From positions 1 through 5,813 of the forward strand of contig JAGSPR010000413.1 in the NCBI GenBank assembly GCA_018262455.1: DNA of 5,813 bases. The letters are read 5' to 3'. The notes under the pieces are model-generated. The model was not told the DNA's origin. It saw only the letters and a program-made list of their open reading frames with translations, and made no database searches. Positions 1 to 5,813 of this stretch are shown in pieces; position 1 is the stretch's first letter; every line of letters starts with the position of its first letter. Source of the stretch: Deltaproteobacteria bacterium (GTDB lineage Bacteria > Myxococcota > Polyangia > Haliangiales > Haliangiaceae). A program made the position numbers and the translations under genes.

Positions 1-1391
1 TCGACGGCATCGTCACGCGCGGCGTGTCGGCGATCGATGTCGGGCTGCTCACCGGCGAGTCCCGGCCGATCGAGGTCGCGGTCGGCTCGCGGGTCCACGC
101 CGGCACGGTCAACGTCGCCTCGCCGCTCGAGGTCCGCGTCACCGCGACCGGGGAGGCCACGCGGATCGGCGCGCTCGTCGCGGCCATCGAGGCGCTCGGC
201 GCTCGCCGCGCCCCGATCGAACGGCTCGTCGATCGGATTGCCGGACGGTTCGTCGCGATCGTCACCACGGTCGCGGTGCTGACGCTCGCGGGCTGGTCGA
301 TCTTGGCGTCGGTCGCGGTGGGAGCCGAGCATGCGATGGCGCTGCTCGTGGTGACCTGCCCGTGCGCGCTCGCGCTCGCCACGCCGCTCGCCGTCACGGT
401 CGCGCTGGGCCGGGCCGCGCGTCGCGGCATCCTGATCAAGGGCGCCGACGCGCTCGAACGGATGGCGACACCCGGCGTGATGTTCGTCGACAAGACCGGC
501 ACGCTGACCGCCGGCAAGCTCGCGGTCGTGTCGTGGCGCGGCGATCTCGATGCCGCGCCGCTCGCGTCGGCGATCGAGGCCTCGAGCGCTCATCCGATCG
601 CGCGCGCCCTCGCGCACCACGCGCCCTCTCCCGCCGCGGTGCGCGACGTCCGCGAGGAGCTCGGGCGCGGCATCACGGGCTCGGTCGGCGGCCACCGCGT
701 CTCCGTCGGCGCGCCCGGCTGGATCACCACCGGGGCCCACGTGAGCGCGACGATCAACGCCTGGGTGGCCGAGCTCGCCGAGCACGGCCAGACGCCGATC
801 GTCGTCGCGGTCGATGGGGTGGCCGTCGCGGTGGCCGGCCTCGCCGATCCGATCCGTGACGACGCCGGCGCGGCCGTGGCGGCGCTGACCGGGCTGGGCT
901 GGACGGTCGAGCTGCTGTCGGGCGACGACGAGCGCGTCGTGTGCCGGGTCGGCGACGCGCTGGGGATTCCCGCCGGGCGCTGTCGCGGCGGGATCACCCC
1001 GGAGCACAAGGCTGCGGTGGTGGTCGCCGCCCGCGCCCACGGTCCGGTCGTGATGGTCGGAGATGGCGTCAACGACGCCGCGGCCATGGCGGCCGCCAGC
1101 GCGGGCATCGCCGTCTCCGGGGCAGCAGAGATCGCGATCGAGGCCGCGGATGTCTACATGCGATCCGGCTCGATCCACGCGATCGCCGACGTCGCCGCCG
1201 GGGCACGCGACACGCTCGCCGCGATCCGCAGGAACCTGAAGTTCTCGCTGATCTACAACCTGTTTGCCGGCTCGCTCGCCGTCGCGGGTGTGATCCATCC
1301 CCTGATCGCGGCCGCGATCATGCCGCTCAGCTCGCTGACCGTCCTCGCGAGCTCGTTGCGATCGCGCGCGTTCCGTGGGGGGGCCCCATGA
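1..1391 (+). CDS. ccoI: Copper-translocating P1B-type ATPase, CcoI/FixI-like (5' partial)
   Basis: An ATP-driven inner-membrane copper pump. CcoI proteins supply copper to the cbb3 cytochrome oxidase. The gene enters from the left in frame 3 (first full codon at 3), so the metal-binding N-terminus and first four membrane helices lie outside the window. Visible in order: the end of the actuator domain with TGES (51-62), membrane helix 5 (about 249-309), the CPC metal-site helix (CPC at 357-365), the phosphorylation motif DKTGT with its catalytic Asp (489-503), the nucleotide-binding His-Pro of the SSAHP motif (591-596), the hinge GDGVND (1059-1076), then two last helices carrying the Tyr-Asn pair (1254-1259) and Met-x-x-Ser-Ser (1320-1334) typical of copper pumps. 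The stop overlaps the ccoS start (ATGA). The P1B copper assignment is firm; choosing CcoI over a general CopA rests on the adjacent ccoS. Confidence 0.93.
   Translation, partial: DGIVTRGVSAIDVGLLTGESRPIEVAVGSRVHAGTVNVASPLEVRVTATGEATRIGALVAAIEALGARRAPIERLVDRIAGRFVAIVTTVAVLTLAGWSILASVAVGAEHAMALLVVTCPCALALATPLAVTVALGRAARRGILIKGADALERMATPGVMFVDKTGTLTAGKLAVVSWRGDLDAAPLASAIEASSAHPIARALAHHAPSPAAVRDVREELGRGITGSVGGHRVSVGAPGWITTGAHVSATINAWVAELAEHGQTPIVVAVDGVAVAVAGLADPIRDDAGAAVAALTGLGWTVELLSGDDERVVCRVGDALGIPAGRCRGGITPEHKAAVVVAARAHGPVVMVGDGVNDAAAMAAASAGIAVSGAAEIAIEAADVYMRSGSIHAIADVAAGARDTLAAIRRNLKFSLIYNLFAGSLAVAGVIHPLIAAAIMPLSSLTVLASSLRSRAFRGGAP
1377..1383 (+). promoter_or_regulatory. G-run serving as ribosome binding site for ccoS
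   Basis: Seven consecutive G lie four bases before the ccoS ATG, inside the last codons of the ATPase gene, and are followed by CCCC. No other purine-rich site lies closer to the start. The close spacing and the ATGA overlap suggest that ccoS is translated by coupling to the ATPase gene. Its role as a binding site is inferred from position only. Confidence 0.4.
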
Positions 1392-1630
1392 CCGTGTTCT
1401 GGCTCGTGCTCGTGCTCGCGCTGTCCGGCGCCGCCGTCGCGGTGATGGCGTTTGCGTGGGCGGTCCGCTCAGGTCAGCTCGATGACACCGACACCCCCGC
1501 GCGCCGCATCCTGTTCGAGGATGAACCGCAGTTCCATGACCACGACCTCGGCAAAACGCGCAAAGACTTCACCTCTGGCGCCCGCCCAGGCGAGGATTGC
1601 GCGTTGCCGCCCCAATCCGGCTTGCGCTGA
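1388..1630 (+). CDS. ccoS: Cytochrome cbb3 oxidase assembly protein CcoS
   Basis: An 80-residue inner-membrane protein needed for maturation of cbb3-type cytochrome c oxidase; in the family CcoS works alongside the CcoI copper pump. It has one N-terminal membrane helix (about residues 4-26), immediately followed by the family signature: Trp-Ala-Val-Arg-Ser-Gly-Gln, an Asp-Asp pair, then an Ala-Arg-Arg-Ile-Leu-Phe segment ending in acidic residues. The start is the ATG at 1388, which overlaps the ATPase stop as ATGA and follows a run of seven G (1377-1383) that can act as a ribosome binding site. The C-terminal tail after the signature (about 35 residues, with an early stretch rich in His and Asp) is longer than in many CcoS proteins and has no function I recognise. 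The structural ccoNOP genes are not in the window. Confidence 0.93.
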   Translation: MTVFWLVLVLALSGAAVAVMAFAWAVRSGQLDDTDTPARRILFEDEPQFHDHDLGKTRKDFTSGARPGEDCALPPQSGLR

Positions 1631-1648
1631 GTGGCACGTTTCTCGTAC

Positions 1649-1653
1649 GGAGG
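1649..1653 (+). promoter_or_regulatory. Shine-Dalgarno site GGAGG deciding the decaheme cytochrome start
   Basis: GGAGG ends six bases before the ATG at 1660, which is ideal spacing. It lies in the 29-base gap after ccoS and favours 1660 over the in-frame TTG at 1597, which lies within ccoS. The gap holds no hairpin with a T-run, so there is no visible terminator separating ccoS from the cytochrome genes. Confidence 0.85.
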
Positions 1654-1659
1654 TCTCAC

Positions 1660-3852
1660 ATGCGCGCGTTAGCATTGGTGTTGTTCGTGGTGGCTTGTGA
1701 GGGTCCGAGTGGGCCGCAAGGGCCGGCAGGTCCGGCCGGGGTGGATGGATCCCAGGGCGTCCCTGGTGAAGTCGGCCCGACCGGCGACCCCACGGATCCC
1801 GCAGGATGGATCACCGGGCCCGGCATCCGGATCACGGTCACCGAGCTGACGGTCGCGTCGACCGGCGCCACCGTCGCGTTCACGATCCAGGACGGGCAGG
1901 GTGTGCCCATCGATCGCAAGGGACGGGCGATCCTGCCCCTGACCGACGGCCCGGCGACGCTGTCGTTCGTGCTCGCCCAGCTCGGTGAGAACGCCGACGG
2001 CTCGCCCGGCCAGTACACCGCGTACACGACCAACGCGGCGGGGAACCAGGCCGCCCCGGAGACGGCAGGCACGTTCGAGACCGTCGACGTGACGGCCGGC
2101 AGCTATCGCTACACGTTCGCCGCCCCTCTGACCGGGTTGGTCGCCACGCGCACCCAGACGGTGCTCGCGCTCGCCGCGCGCACCGTCGCGAACACGCAGG
2201 TGTTCGATCGCGAGACGTTCTCGGTCCGTCCCGAGGGAGCGCGGCCGGTGGTCACGCGCGAGGAGGTCACCGCCGCGACCTGCAACGGGTGCCACGGCAA
2301 GCTGGCGCTCCACGGCGGCCGCTACACCGAGCCCGCGCAGTGCGTGCTGTGTCACCAGCCCCAGTCGTCCGACCCCGAGTCGGGCAACACGGTCGACTTC
2401 AAGGTGATGATCCACAAGATCCACCGCGGCGAGACGCTGCCGAGCGTCAAGGCGGGCACGCCGTACCAGATCATCGGGTTTGCCAACTCCGTCCACGACT
2501 TCTCGACCGTCGCGTTCCCGGGGATGACGACGAATCCGGCGCTGAACATCCAGCGCTGCGAGACCTGCCACGCGGGCGCGCAGGGCGATCGCTGGAAGAC
2601 GAGCCCGGCCGAGGCGGCCTGCCTGTCCTGTCACGACACCACGGTGTTCACGACGCCCGTCCCCGCCGGCAAGGTGCTGCACGGCGGCGGCACGCAGCCC
2701 GCGAACGCCCCGTGCGCCGTGTGTCACCCGGCGACCGGCAGCATCGCGGGCGTGTTCGACAAGCACTACACCGGCCTGCTCGCGCCCGATGGCCTCAAGG
2801 TCACCGCCGAGCTGCAATCGATCACGAACACCGGTCCGGGCCAGACGCCGACGCTGACGTTCCGCGCGCTCGTCAACGGTGTGCCGCGCAATCTATTGAC
2901 GTCCCCGCTGACCAGCCTCTCCGCGACCCTCGCCGGCCCGACGACCGACTTCGCGAGCTACTGGCAGGCGCGGATCCAGGGCACCGGCGCGGTCGGCACC
3001 CTCACCGCGGTCGACGCCGCGAACGGCGTGTTCAGCTACGCGTTCCCCGACATCGCCGCGATTCCCGTCGGCTCGACCGGCAGCTACATGGTCGGGCTCG
3101 AGGGCAGCCTCTCGGGGCCCATCGTGCCGCCCGCGACGGCCGGCGCTCGGTTCGGCCTGAGCGCGCCGGTGCTCACGTTCGCGGTCACCGATGCCACGCC
3201 GCAGCCGCGCCGGACGATCGTGTCGAGCGCGAAGTGCAACGGCTGTCACGTCGAGATCCAGTTCCACGGCGGGAGCCGCCAGAACGCCGAGTACTGCGTG
3301 ATGTGCCACAACCCGAACAACACGAACGACGAGCGGGTGGCGCGGTTCGAGAACCCGTCGGTGGCGTTCGCCGAGCCGGTCGACCTCCGCGTGATGATCC
3401 ACAAGATCCACATGGGCGAGGACCTGGCCCAGCCCTACGTGCTCGGCGGCAACCCGGTCCCCAACGTCGACAACCCGGGTGGCACGCCGGCCAGCTTCGA
3501 CGAGCTCCGCTACCCGCGCGCCAAGACCGACTGCGAAGGCTGCCACGTCGGCAAGACCTGGACGCTGCCGATGGATCGCTCCCCCGCGTACCTCCCGAGC
3601 ACCGCGGTCGAGCTCACGTGCAGCGAGCTGGTCGCCACCGATGCCGACAACTTCTGCAACACCGGGTTCTGGAAGATCACGAGAACGTTCAAGACGCCGC
3701 CCGAGACGTCGGTCTGCACGAGCTGTCACGACGCGGCGTACGTCACCGCGCACGCCCAGACCAACACCACCACCACGGGCATCGAGGCCTGCACGACGTG
3801 CCACGGCACCGGGCAGCTGTTCGACGTCGAGGCCTACCACGGCAAGCCGTGA
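1660..3852 (+). CDS. OmcA/MtrC-family decaheme c-type cytochrome, outer-membrane lipoprotein
   Basis: A 730-residue decaheme cytochrome. Relatives in Shewanella sit on the outer surface and pass electrons to minerals, flavins or electrodes. A short signal peptide ends in a lipobox (Val-Val-Ala-Cys, Cys13). Ten Gly-X-Y triplets follow (15-44), then a beta-rich domain (about 48-200). The first pentaheme module has CXXCH sites at 208, 228, 300, 321 and 352. A second beta-rich domain (about 357-525) precedes the second pentaheme module, with sites at 526, 546, 625, 686 and 711. This beta-5-heme-beta-5-heme order matches domains I to IV of MtrC/OmcA. Each module carries the family motif VMIHKIH (249-255 and 578-584), whose histidines probably ligate heme iron. 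An extra Cys pair (654, 666) may form a disulfide. The gene stop overlaps the next gene's GTG. The family call is firm; surface exposure and the electron acceptor are inferred. Confidence 0.93.
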   Translation: MRALALVLFVVACEGPSGPQGPAGPAGVDGSQGVPGEVGPTGDPTDPAGWITGPGIRITVTELTVASTGATVAFTIQDGQGVPIDRKGRAILPLTDGPATLSFVLAQLGENADGSPGQYTAYTTNAAGNQAAPETAGTFETVDVTAGSYRYTFAAPLTGLVATRTQTVLALAARTVANTQVFDRETFSVRPEGARPVVTREEVTAATCNGCHGKLALHGGRYTEPAQCVLCHQPQSSDPESGNTVDFKVMIHKIHRGETLPSVKAGTPYQIIGFANSVHDFSTVAFPGMTTNPALNIQRCETCHAGAQGDRWKTSPAEAACLSCHDTTVFTTPVPAGKVLHGGGTQPANAPCAVCHPATGSIAGVFDKHYTGLLAPDGLKVTAELQSITNTGPGQTPTLTFRALVNGVPRNLLTSPLTSLSATLAGPTTDFASYWQARIQGTGAVGTLTAVDAANGVFSYAFPDIAAIPVGSTGSYMVGLEGSLSGPIVPPATAGARFGLSAPVLTFAVTDATPQPRRTIVSSAKCNGCHVEIQFHGGSRQNAEYCVMCHNPNNTNDERVARFENPSVAFAEPVDLRVMIHKIHMGEDLAQPYVLGGNPVPNVDNPGGTPASFDELRYPRAKTDCEGCHVGKTWTLPMDRSPAYLPSTAVELTCSELVATDADNFCNTGFWKITRTFKTPPETSVCTSCHDAAYVTAHAQTNTTTTGIEACTTCHGTGQLFDVEAYHGKP
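1702..1791 (+). repeat. Collagen-like Gly-X-Y tract in the decaheme cytochrome
   Basis: Ten uninterrupted Gly-X-Y triplets occupy residues 15-44, beginning two residues after the predicted lipidated Cys13. The first four triplets are Pro-rich in the X position ([12 protein letters not shown]). The position suggests a flexible or trimer-forming tether between the lipid anchor and the heme domains. Shewanella OmcA also has a Gly-rich tract just after its lipid cysteine, so a tether here has precedent in the family. Confidence 0.8.
2281..2445 (+). repeat. Pentaheme module, first copy of internal repeat (leading part)
   Basis: This segment and the one at 3235-3432 encode matching parts: CNGCH, about 15 residues with a His-Gly-Gly, CV(L/M)CH, then VMIHKIH and Gly-Glu. 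The VMIHKIH codons (2404-2424 and 3391-3411) are identical at all 21 bases. The heme pair spacing (20 residues between cysteines) is the same in both copies. This is the internal duplication that gives the OmcA/MtrC fold its pseudo-twofold symmetry. Confidence 0.75.
3235..3432 (+). repeat. Pentaheme module, second copy of internal repeat (leading part)
   Basis: Partner of the segment at 2281-2445, with the same two leading heme sites (residues 526 and 546) and the same VMIHKIH motif (578-584). It is longer between heme 7 and the motif than the first copy. The trailing three heme sites of each module are less alike in spacing (300, 321, 352 against 625, 686, 711). Confidence 0.75.
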
Positions 3853-5108
3853 GGTGGTCCGTCGTCATGGTCTTCGCCGCGGCCGCGTGCTCCTCGGAGC
3901 GCGCGATCCCCGACGGCGGACTGGCGGAGGGAGTCCACCCGAGCGGCATCCTCGACGAGGCGAGCCCTGACTTTCACGTCAACGAGCTCGAGCGTCGCGG
4001 CTGGGATCTCAAGCTCTGCGCGAAGTGCCACGGCGCGGACTTCACCGGTGGCGCTGCCGGCAAGACCTGCGTGAAGTGCCACCCGAGCGGACCGGACGCC
4101 TGCGTGACCTGTCACAAGGACGGACCGACGAGCGGCGCTCACCGCATCCATCGCGATGCCGGCCAGACCTGCGCGGAGTGCCACGTGGTCCCCACGCGCT
4201 GGGATGATGAAGGCCACATCCTCGACGATGTCTCCCCCGGCGCCGCGGACGTCACGCTCGGCGCGCGCGCGGCGCAGACGCTGGTCGCCGCCGACCGCGC
4301 GGGGCCACCGACGTACGCCGACGGGGCCTGCGCGAACGTCTACTGCCACGGCGACGTGCTGCACGCCGGCGGCGGCGTCGCGACCGAGCCACGCTGGGAC
4401 GATCCGGCGCCCGCGGGCAGCTGCGATCGCTGCCACGGCGCCCCGCCCCCGAGCCATGCCCAGTCCGCGTGTGTCACCTGTCACTTCTCGGCGACCGGCG
4501 CGGCGCCTCACCTCGACGGCATCGTCCAGCTCGGCGGCGGCTGCACCGGCTGCCACGGCGACGCGAGCTCGGCCGCGCCGCCGAACGATCTCACCGGCAA
4601 CACGCTCACCACGTCGCTCGGCGTCGGCGCGCACCGCGCCCACCTCGAGGCCCCGTCCAGGCTGCGCGGGCCGCTCGCATGCAACGAGTGCCACCTCGTG
4701 CCGACCACCATCGCCGACACCGGGCACCTCGATAGCCCGCTGCCCGCCGAGGTGTTCCCGGTGGGCAGCGGCACGCTCGCACGCGCCGACGGTGCCGCCC
4801 CAGCGTGGGATCGCGTGACGGCGACCTGCAGCGGCGTGTACTGCCACGGCGAAGGCGCGGTGCTCGCCGGCGACACCTCACCCGGTCGGCTCACCCAGCC
4901 GACGTGGACCGCGAGCACGGGCCAGGTGTTCTGCGGCTCCTGCCACGGCATTCCCCCGACCACCCCGAGCCACGCGCCCACGATGACGCTCGGGGACTGC
5001 GTGACCTGCCATCCGCGCACGGTCGATGGCTTTGGCAACATCGTGCTCGGTGGAACGCCGGGTGCGGTGACGAGCCAGCACCTCGATGGAGATGTCGATG
5101 TCTTCTGA
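3849..5108 (+). CDS. Dodecaheme lipoprotein cytochrome, Geobacter-type CxxxxCH/CXXCH family
   Basis: A 419-residue cytochrome with 12 predicted heme sites, about one per 35 residues: CXXCH at 57, 74, 85, 108, 192, 208, 232, 278, 362 and 384, and CX4CH at 161 and 327. The alternation of CX4CH with CXXCH, and phrases such as GVGAHRAHL, Asp-Leu-(Thr/Ser)-Gly-Asn-Thr and a terminal HLDG, match the repeat family first described in Geobacter sulfurreducens (TIGR01904/PF09698, from memory). The GTG at 3849 is chosen as start: it gives an Arg, a hydrophobic stretch and a lipobox Ala-Ala-Ala-Cys (Cys14), whereas the ATG at 3867 would leave only seven residues before that Cys. The start overlaps the previous stop as GTGA. 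A role as periplasmic or outer-membrane electron relay between the tetraheme and decaheme proteins is inferred from position. Geobacter OmcB is also a 12-heme lipoprotein, but I claim no homology to it. Confidence 0.88.
   Translation: MRWSVVMVFAAAACSSERAIPDGGLAEGVHPSGILDEASPDFHVNELERRGWDLKLCAKCHGADFTGGAAGKTCVKCHPSGPDACVTCHKDGPTSGAHRIHRDAGQTCAECHVVPTRWDDEGHILDDVSPGAADVTLGARAAQTLVAADRAGPPTYADGACANVYCHGDVLHAGGGVATEPRWDDPAPAGSCDRCHGAPPPSHAQSACVTCHFSATGAAPHLDGIVQLGGGCTGCHGDASSAAPPNDLTGNTLTTSLGVGAHRAHLEAPSRLRGPLACNECHLVPTTIADTGHLDSPLPAEVFPVGSGTLARADGAAPAWDRVTATCSGVYCHGEGAVLAGDTSPGRLTQPTWTASTGQVFCGSCHGIPPTTPSHAPTMTLGDCVTCHPRTVDGFGNIVLGGTPGAVTSQHLDGDVDVF
4134..4484 (+). repeat. Four-heme CX4CH module, copy 1
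   Basis: Runs from GAHRIH to CVTCH and holds hemes 4 to 7 in the order CXXCH, CX4CH, CXXCH, CXXCH. It aligns with 4626-5012: GAHR-x-H, C-x-E-C-H followed by (V/L)VPT, a Gly-His, an Ala-Asp-Gly, C-x-x-VYCHG, a Trp, C-x-x-CHG-x-PP, a Ser-His and finally CVTCH. The tract after copy 1 reads HLDG, as does the end of the protein after copy 2. Confidence 0.8.
4626..5012 (+). repeat. Four-heme CX4CH module, copy 2
   Basis: Second copy, holding hemes 9 to 12 in the same order as copy 1. The GAHR motif lies 492 bases after that of copy 1 and the closing CVTCH 528 bases after. Heme 8 (CTGCH, residue 232) sits in the linker between copies. The copies are clearly diverged in sequence, so the duplication is old and typical of the family rather than a recent event. 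Confidence 0.8.
5088..5091 (+). promoter_or_regulatory. GGAG ribosome binding site for the tetraheme membrane cytochrome
   Basis: GGAG lies six bases before the ATG at 5098 and within the end of the dodecaheme gene. It would be too close to, or downstream of, the in-frame ATGs at 5092 and 5086, so it favours 5098 as the start. The overlap with the upstream gene is then 11 bases, suggesting coupled translation. Confidence 0.6.
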
Positions 5109-5739
5109 TCCGTTCCTCCTGCTCGCGCTCGCCACCGCGGGGATCGCCACGACGTTGATCATCTGGTACCTGGTGCGCCGCCCCGTGCTGAGCCGGCTGA
5201 CCAAGATCTCGCTGCTGTTCGGGATCGGGATCCTGCCGATCGCGACCGCGACCAACGGCAACGTCGCCGGCTACCACGCGACGAAGACGACGCACTTCTG
5301 CACCACCGGCTGCCACGTGATGACGCCGTACGGCGAGGACTCGCTCGATCCCGGGAGCCTGTCTCTCGCCTCGCGGCACGCGCGCAACGCGGCCTTCGGC
5401 GAAGAGAACTGCTACTCGTGCCACGCCGACTACGGGATGTTCGGCACGATCACCACGAAGATCGGCGGGCTGCGCCACGTCTACGAATACCTCCTGCACT
5501 ACCACTCGATGCCGATCGAGGAGTCGCTGGTCAAGATCGACCTGCTCTCGCCATTCCGCAATGACGCGTGCATGCGCTGTCACTCGACCGAGAACCAGCT
5601 GTGGAACCAGATCGGCGATCACGCGAGCACGCGCGAGCAGGTGCGGGCGGGCACGGTGAGCTGCGCCAGCGAGGGCTGTCACGGGTTCGCGCACCCGTTC
5701 AGCAAGGCCGCGCGCCGCCGCGTCGGGGTCTTGCCGTGA
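5098..5739 (+). CDS. Membrane-anchored tetraheme cytochrome c resembling NapC/NirT family, likely quinol dehydrogenase
   Basis: A 213-residue protein; NapC/NirT/NrfH/CymA proteins oxidise quinol in the inner membrane and pass electrons to periplasmic partners. A hydrophobic helix spans about residues 5-25, then a very basic loop (Arg-Arg, Arg, Lys), then a second hydrophobic stretch (about 40-57). This suggests a hairpin with both ends outside and hemes in the periplasm, unlike the single helix of NapC. Heme sites are CX3CH at 68 (followed by Val-Met, like the Met near heme 1 of NrfH), CXXCH at 105, CXXCH at 158 and CX4CH at 189. If only CXXCH is counted, just two hemes would be called. The start at 5098 is chosen for its GGAG; ATGs at 5086 and 5092 are possible. 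The stop overlaps the next GTG. The multiheme membrane nature is certain; quinol oxidation is inferred. Confidence 0.82.
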   Translation: MSSDPFLLLALATAGIATTLIIWYLVRRPVLSRLTKISLLFGIGILPIATATNGNVAGYHATKTTHFCTTGCHVMTPYGEDSLDPGSLSLASRHARNAAFGEENCYSCHADYGMFGTITTKIGGLRHVYEYLLHYHSMPIEESLVKIDLLSPFRNDACMRCHSTENQLWNQIGDHASTREQVRAGTVSCASEGCHGFAHPFSKAARRRVGVLP

Positions 5740-5813
5740 AGATCCCCAGGTTGCTCGCGCTGTGGCGACGCTCGACGGAGTCGCTGCTCCGCGCCGCCGC
5801 GATCCTCACGCTG
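5736..5813 (+). CDS. Start of an unidentified protein, probably membrane-anchored (3' partial)
   Basis: Only the first 26 codons are present, beginning with a GTG that overlaps the tetraheme gene's stop as GTGA, the same junction style as at 3849. The visible N-terminus has basic residues (Lys2, Arg5, Arg11, Arg12, Arg19) followed by the beginning of a hydrophobic stretch (Leu-Leu, Ala-Ala-Ala-Ile-Leu). That pattern fits a cytoplasmic N-terminus leading into a membrane helix or signal sequence, as in NapC-type cytochromes. No heme motif or other family mark is reached before the window ends, so I do not assign a function. Its coupling to the cytochrome genes suggests that it belongs to the same electron transfer operon. 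Confidence 0.6.
   Translation, partial: MKIPRLLALWRRSTESLLRAAAILTL

Noticed and set aside
24..26. GTG at 24 as the start of the ATPase
   Set aside because: The frame is open to the window edge, and the residues before it (Asp-Gly-Ile-Val, then Arg-Gly) are the conserved run into the actuator TGES motif, so the gene continues leftward.
1597..1659. In-frame upstream TTG start for the decaheme cytochrome
   Set aside because: It lies within ccoS, lacks a good ribosome binding site at proper spacing, and would put 21 extra residues before a signal peptide that is complete from 1660, where GGAGG is ideally placed.
1600..1660. Possible promoter or terminator between ccoS and the decaheme gene
   Set aside because: No convincing -35/-10 pair and no hairpin with a T-run were found. 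TTGCGC at 1622 has no partner hexamer at suitable spacing.
1702..1791. Gly-X-Y tract as evidence of a spore-coat or phage-tail collagen-like protein
   Set aside because: The tract is short, follows a lipobox, and is joined in frame to ten heme sites of the OmcA/MtrC family, so it is a tether in a cytochrome.
2289..3848. Long open stretch upstream of the dodecaheme gene in its own frame, about 520 codons
   Set aside because: It lies wholly inside the decaheme gene in another frame, encodes an Arg-, Pro- and Ala-rich sequence with no domain, and reflects high-GC codon bias. The lipobox after 3849 shows where the real protein begins.
2281..5012. Repeated heme-motif DNA as a CRISPR array or mobile repeat
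   Set aside because: The repeats are irregular in spacing, keep the reading frame, and are explained by CXXCH codons and ancient domain duplication. No spacers, inverted ends or transposase were seen.
5086..5097. ATG at 5086 or 5092 as start of the tetraheme cytochrome
   Set aside because: Possible, but the GGAG at 5088-5091 is correctly spaced only for the ATG at 5098. The protein differs by at most four residues.
1669..5694. Several long minus-strand open frames (for example 1669-2817, 2893-3840, 3834-4847, 4891-5694)
   Set aside because: All are mirror frames of the cytochrome genes, with Arg/Ala/Gly-rich translations and no recognisable motifs. The + strand frames carry clear heme motifs.

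Overview
The window is very GC-rich (about 70% by eye, strong G/C at third codon positions), densely coding and read entirely on the + strand. The gene set (cbb3 oxidase assembly genes beside OmcA/MtrC-type and Geobacter-type multiheme cytochromes) and the base composition suggest a Myxococcota/Deltaproteobacteria-like bacterium. That placement is inference, because no rRNA or other phylogenetic marker is present.

Layout. (1) 1-1391: the C-terminal part of a copper-translocating P1B-type ATPase, read as CcoI/FixI because of its neighbour. (2) 1388-1630: a small CcoS protein, joined to the ATPase by an ATGA overlap. (3) 1660-3852: a decaheme OmcA/MtrC-family outer-membrane lipoprotein with a collagen-like Gly-X-Y tether. 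(4) 3849-5108: a lipoprotein with 12 heme-binding sites, ten CXXCH and two CX4CH, of the Geobacter 'CxxxxCH...CXXCH' repeat type. It starts at a GTG that overlaps the previous stop. (5) 5098-5739: a membrane-anchored tetraheme protein resembling the NapC/NirT family, with a CX3CH first site and a CX4CH last site. (6) 5736-5813: the first 26 codons of a further gene, again joined by a GTGA overlap. Gaps are 29 bases at most, and no RNA gene, mobile element, CRISPR array or convincing terminator was seen.

How the genes may work together. ccoI and ccoS serve copper delivery and assembly of a high-affinity cbb3 oxidase. The next three genes encode 26 predicted c-type heme sites in about 4.1 kb. 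They form a plausible path from the quinol pool (gene 5) through a multiheme lipoprotein (gene 4) to a surface decaheme cytochrome (gene 3), that is, an extracellular electron transfer module. No beta-barrel porin of the MtrB/PioB type lies in the window; if the module follows the known porin-cytochrome plan, it should be nearby or elsewhere in the genome. The combination of low-oxygen respiration genes with a translationally coupled, non-canonical-heme electron conduit is the most notable feature here.
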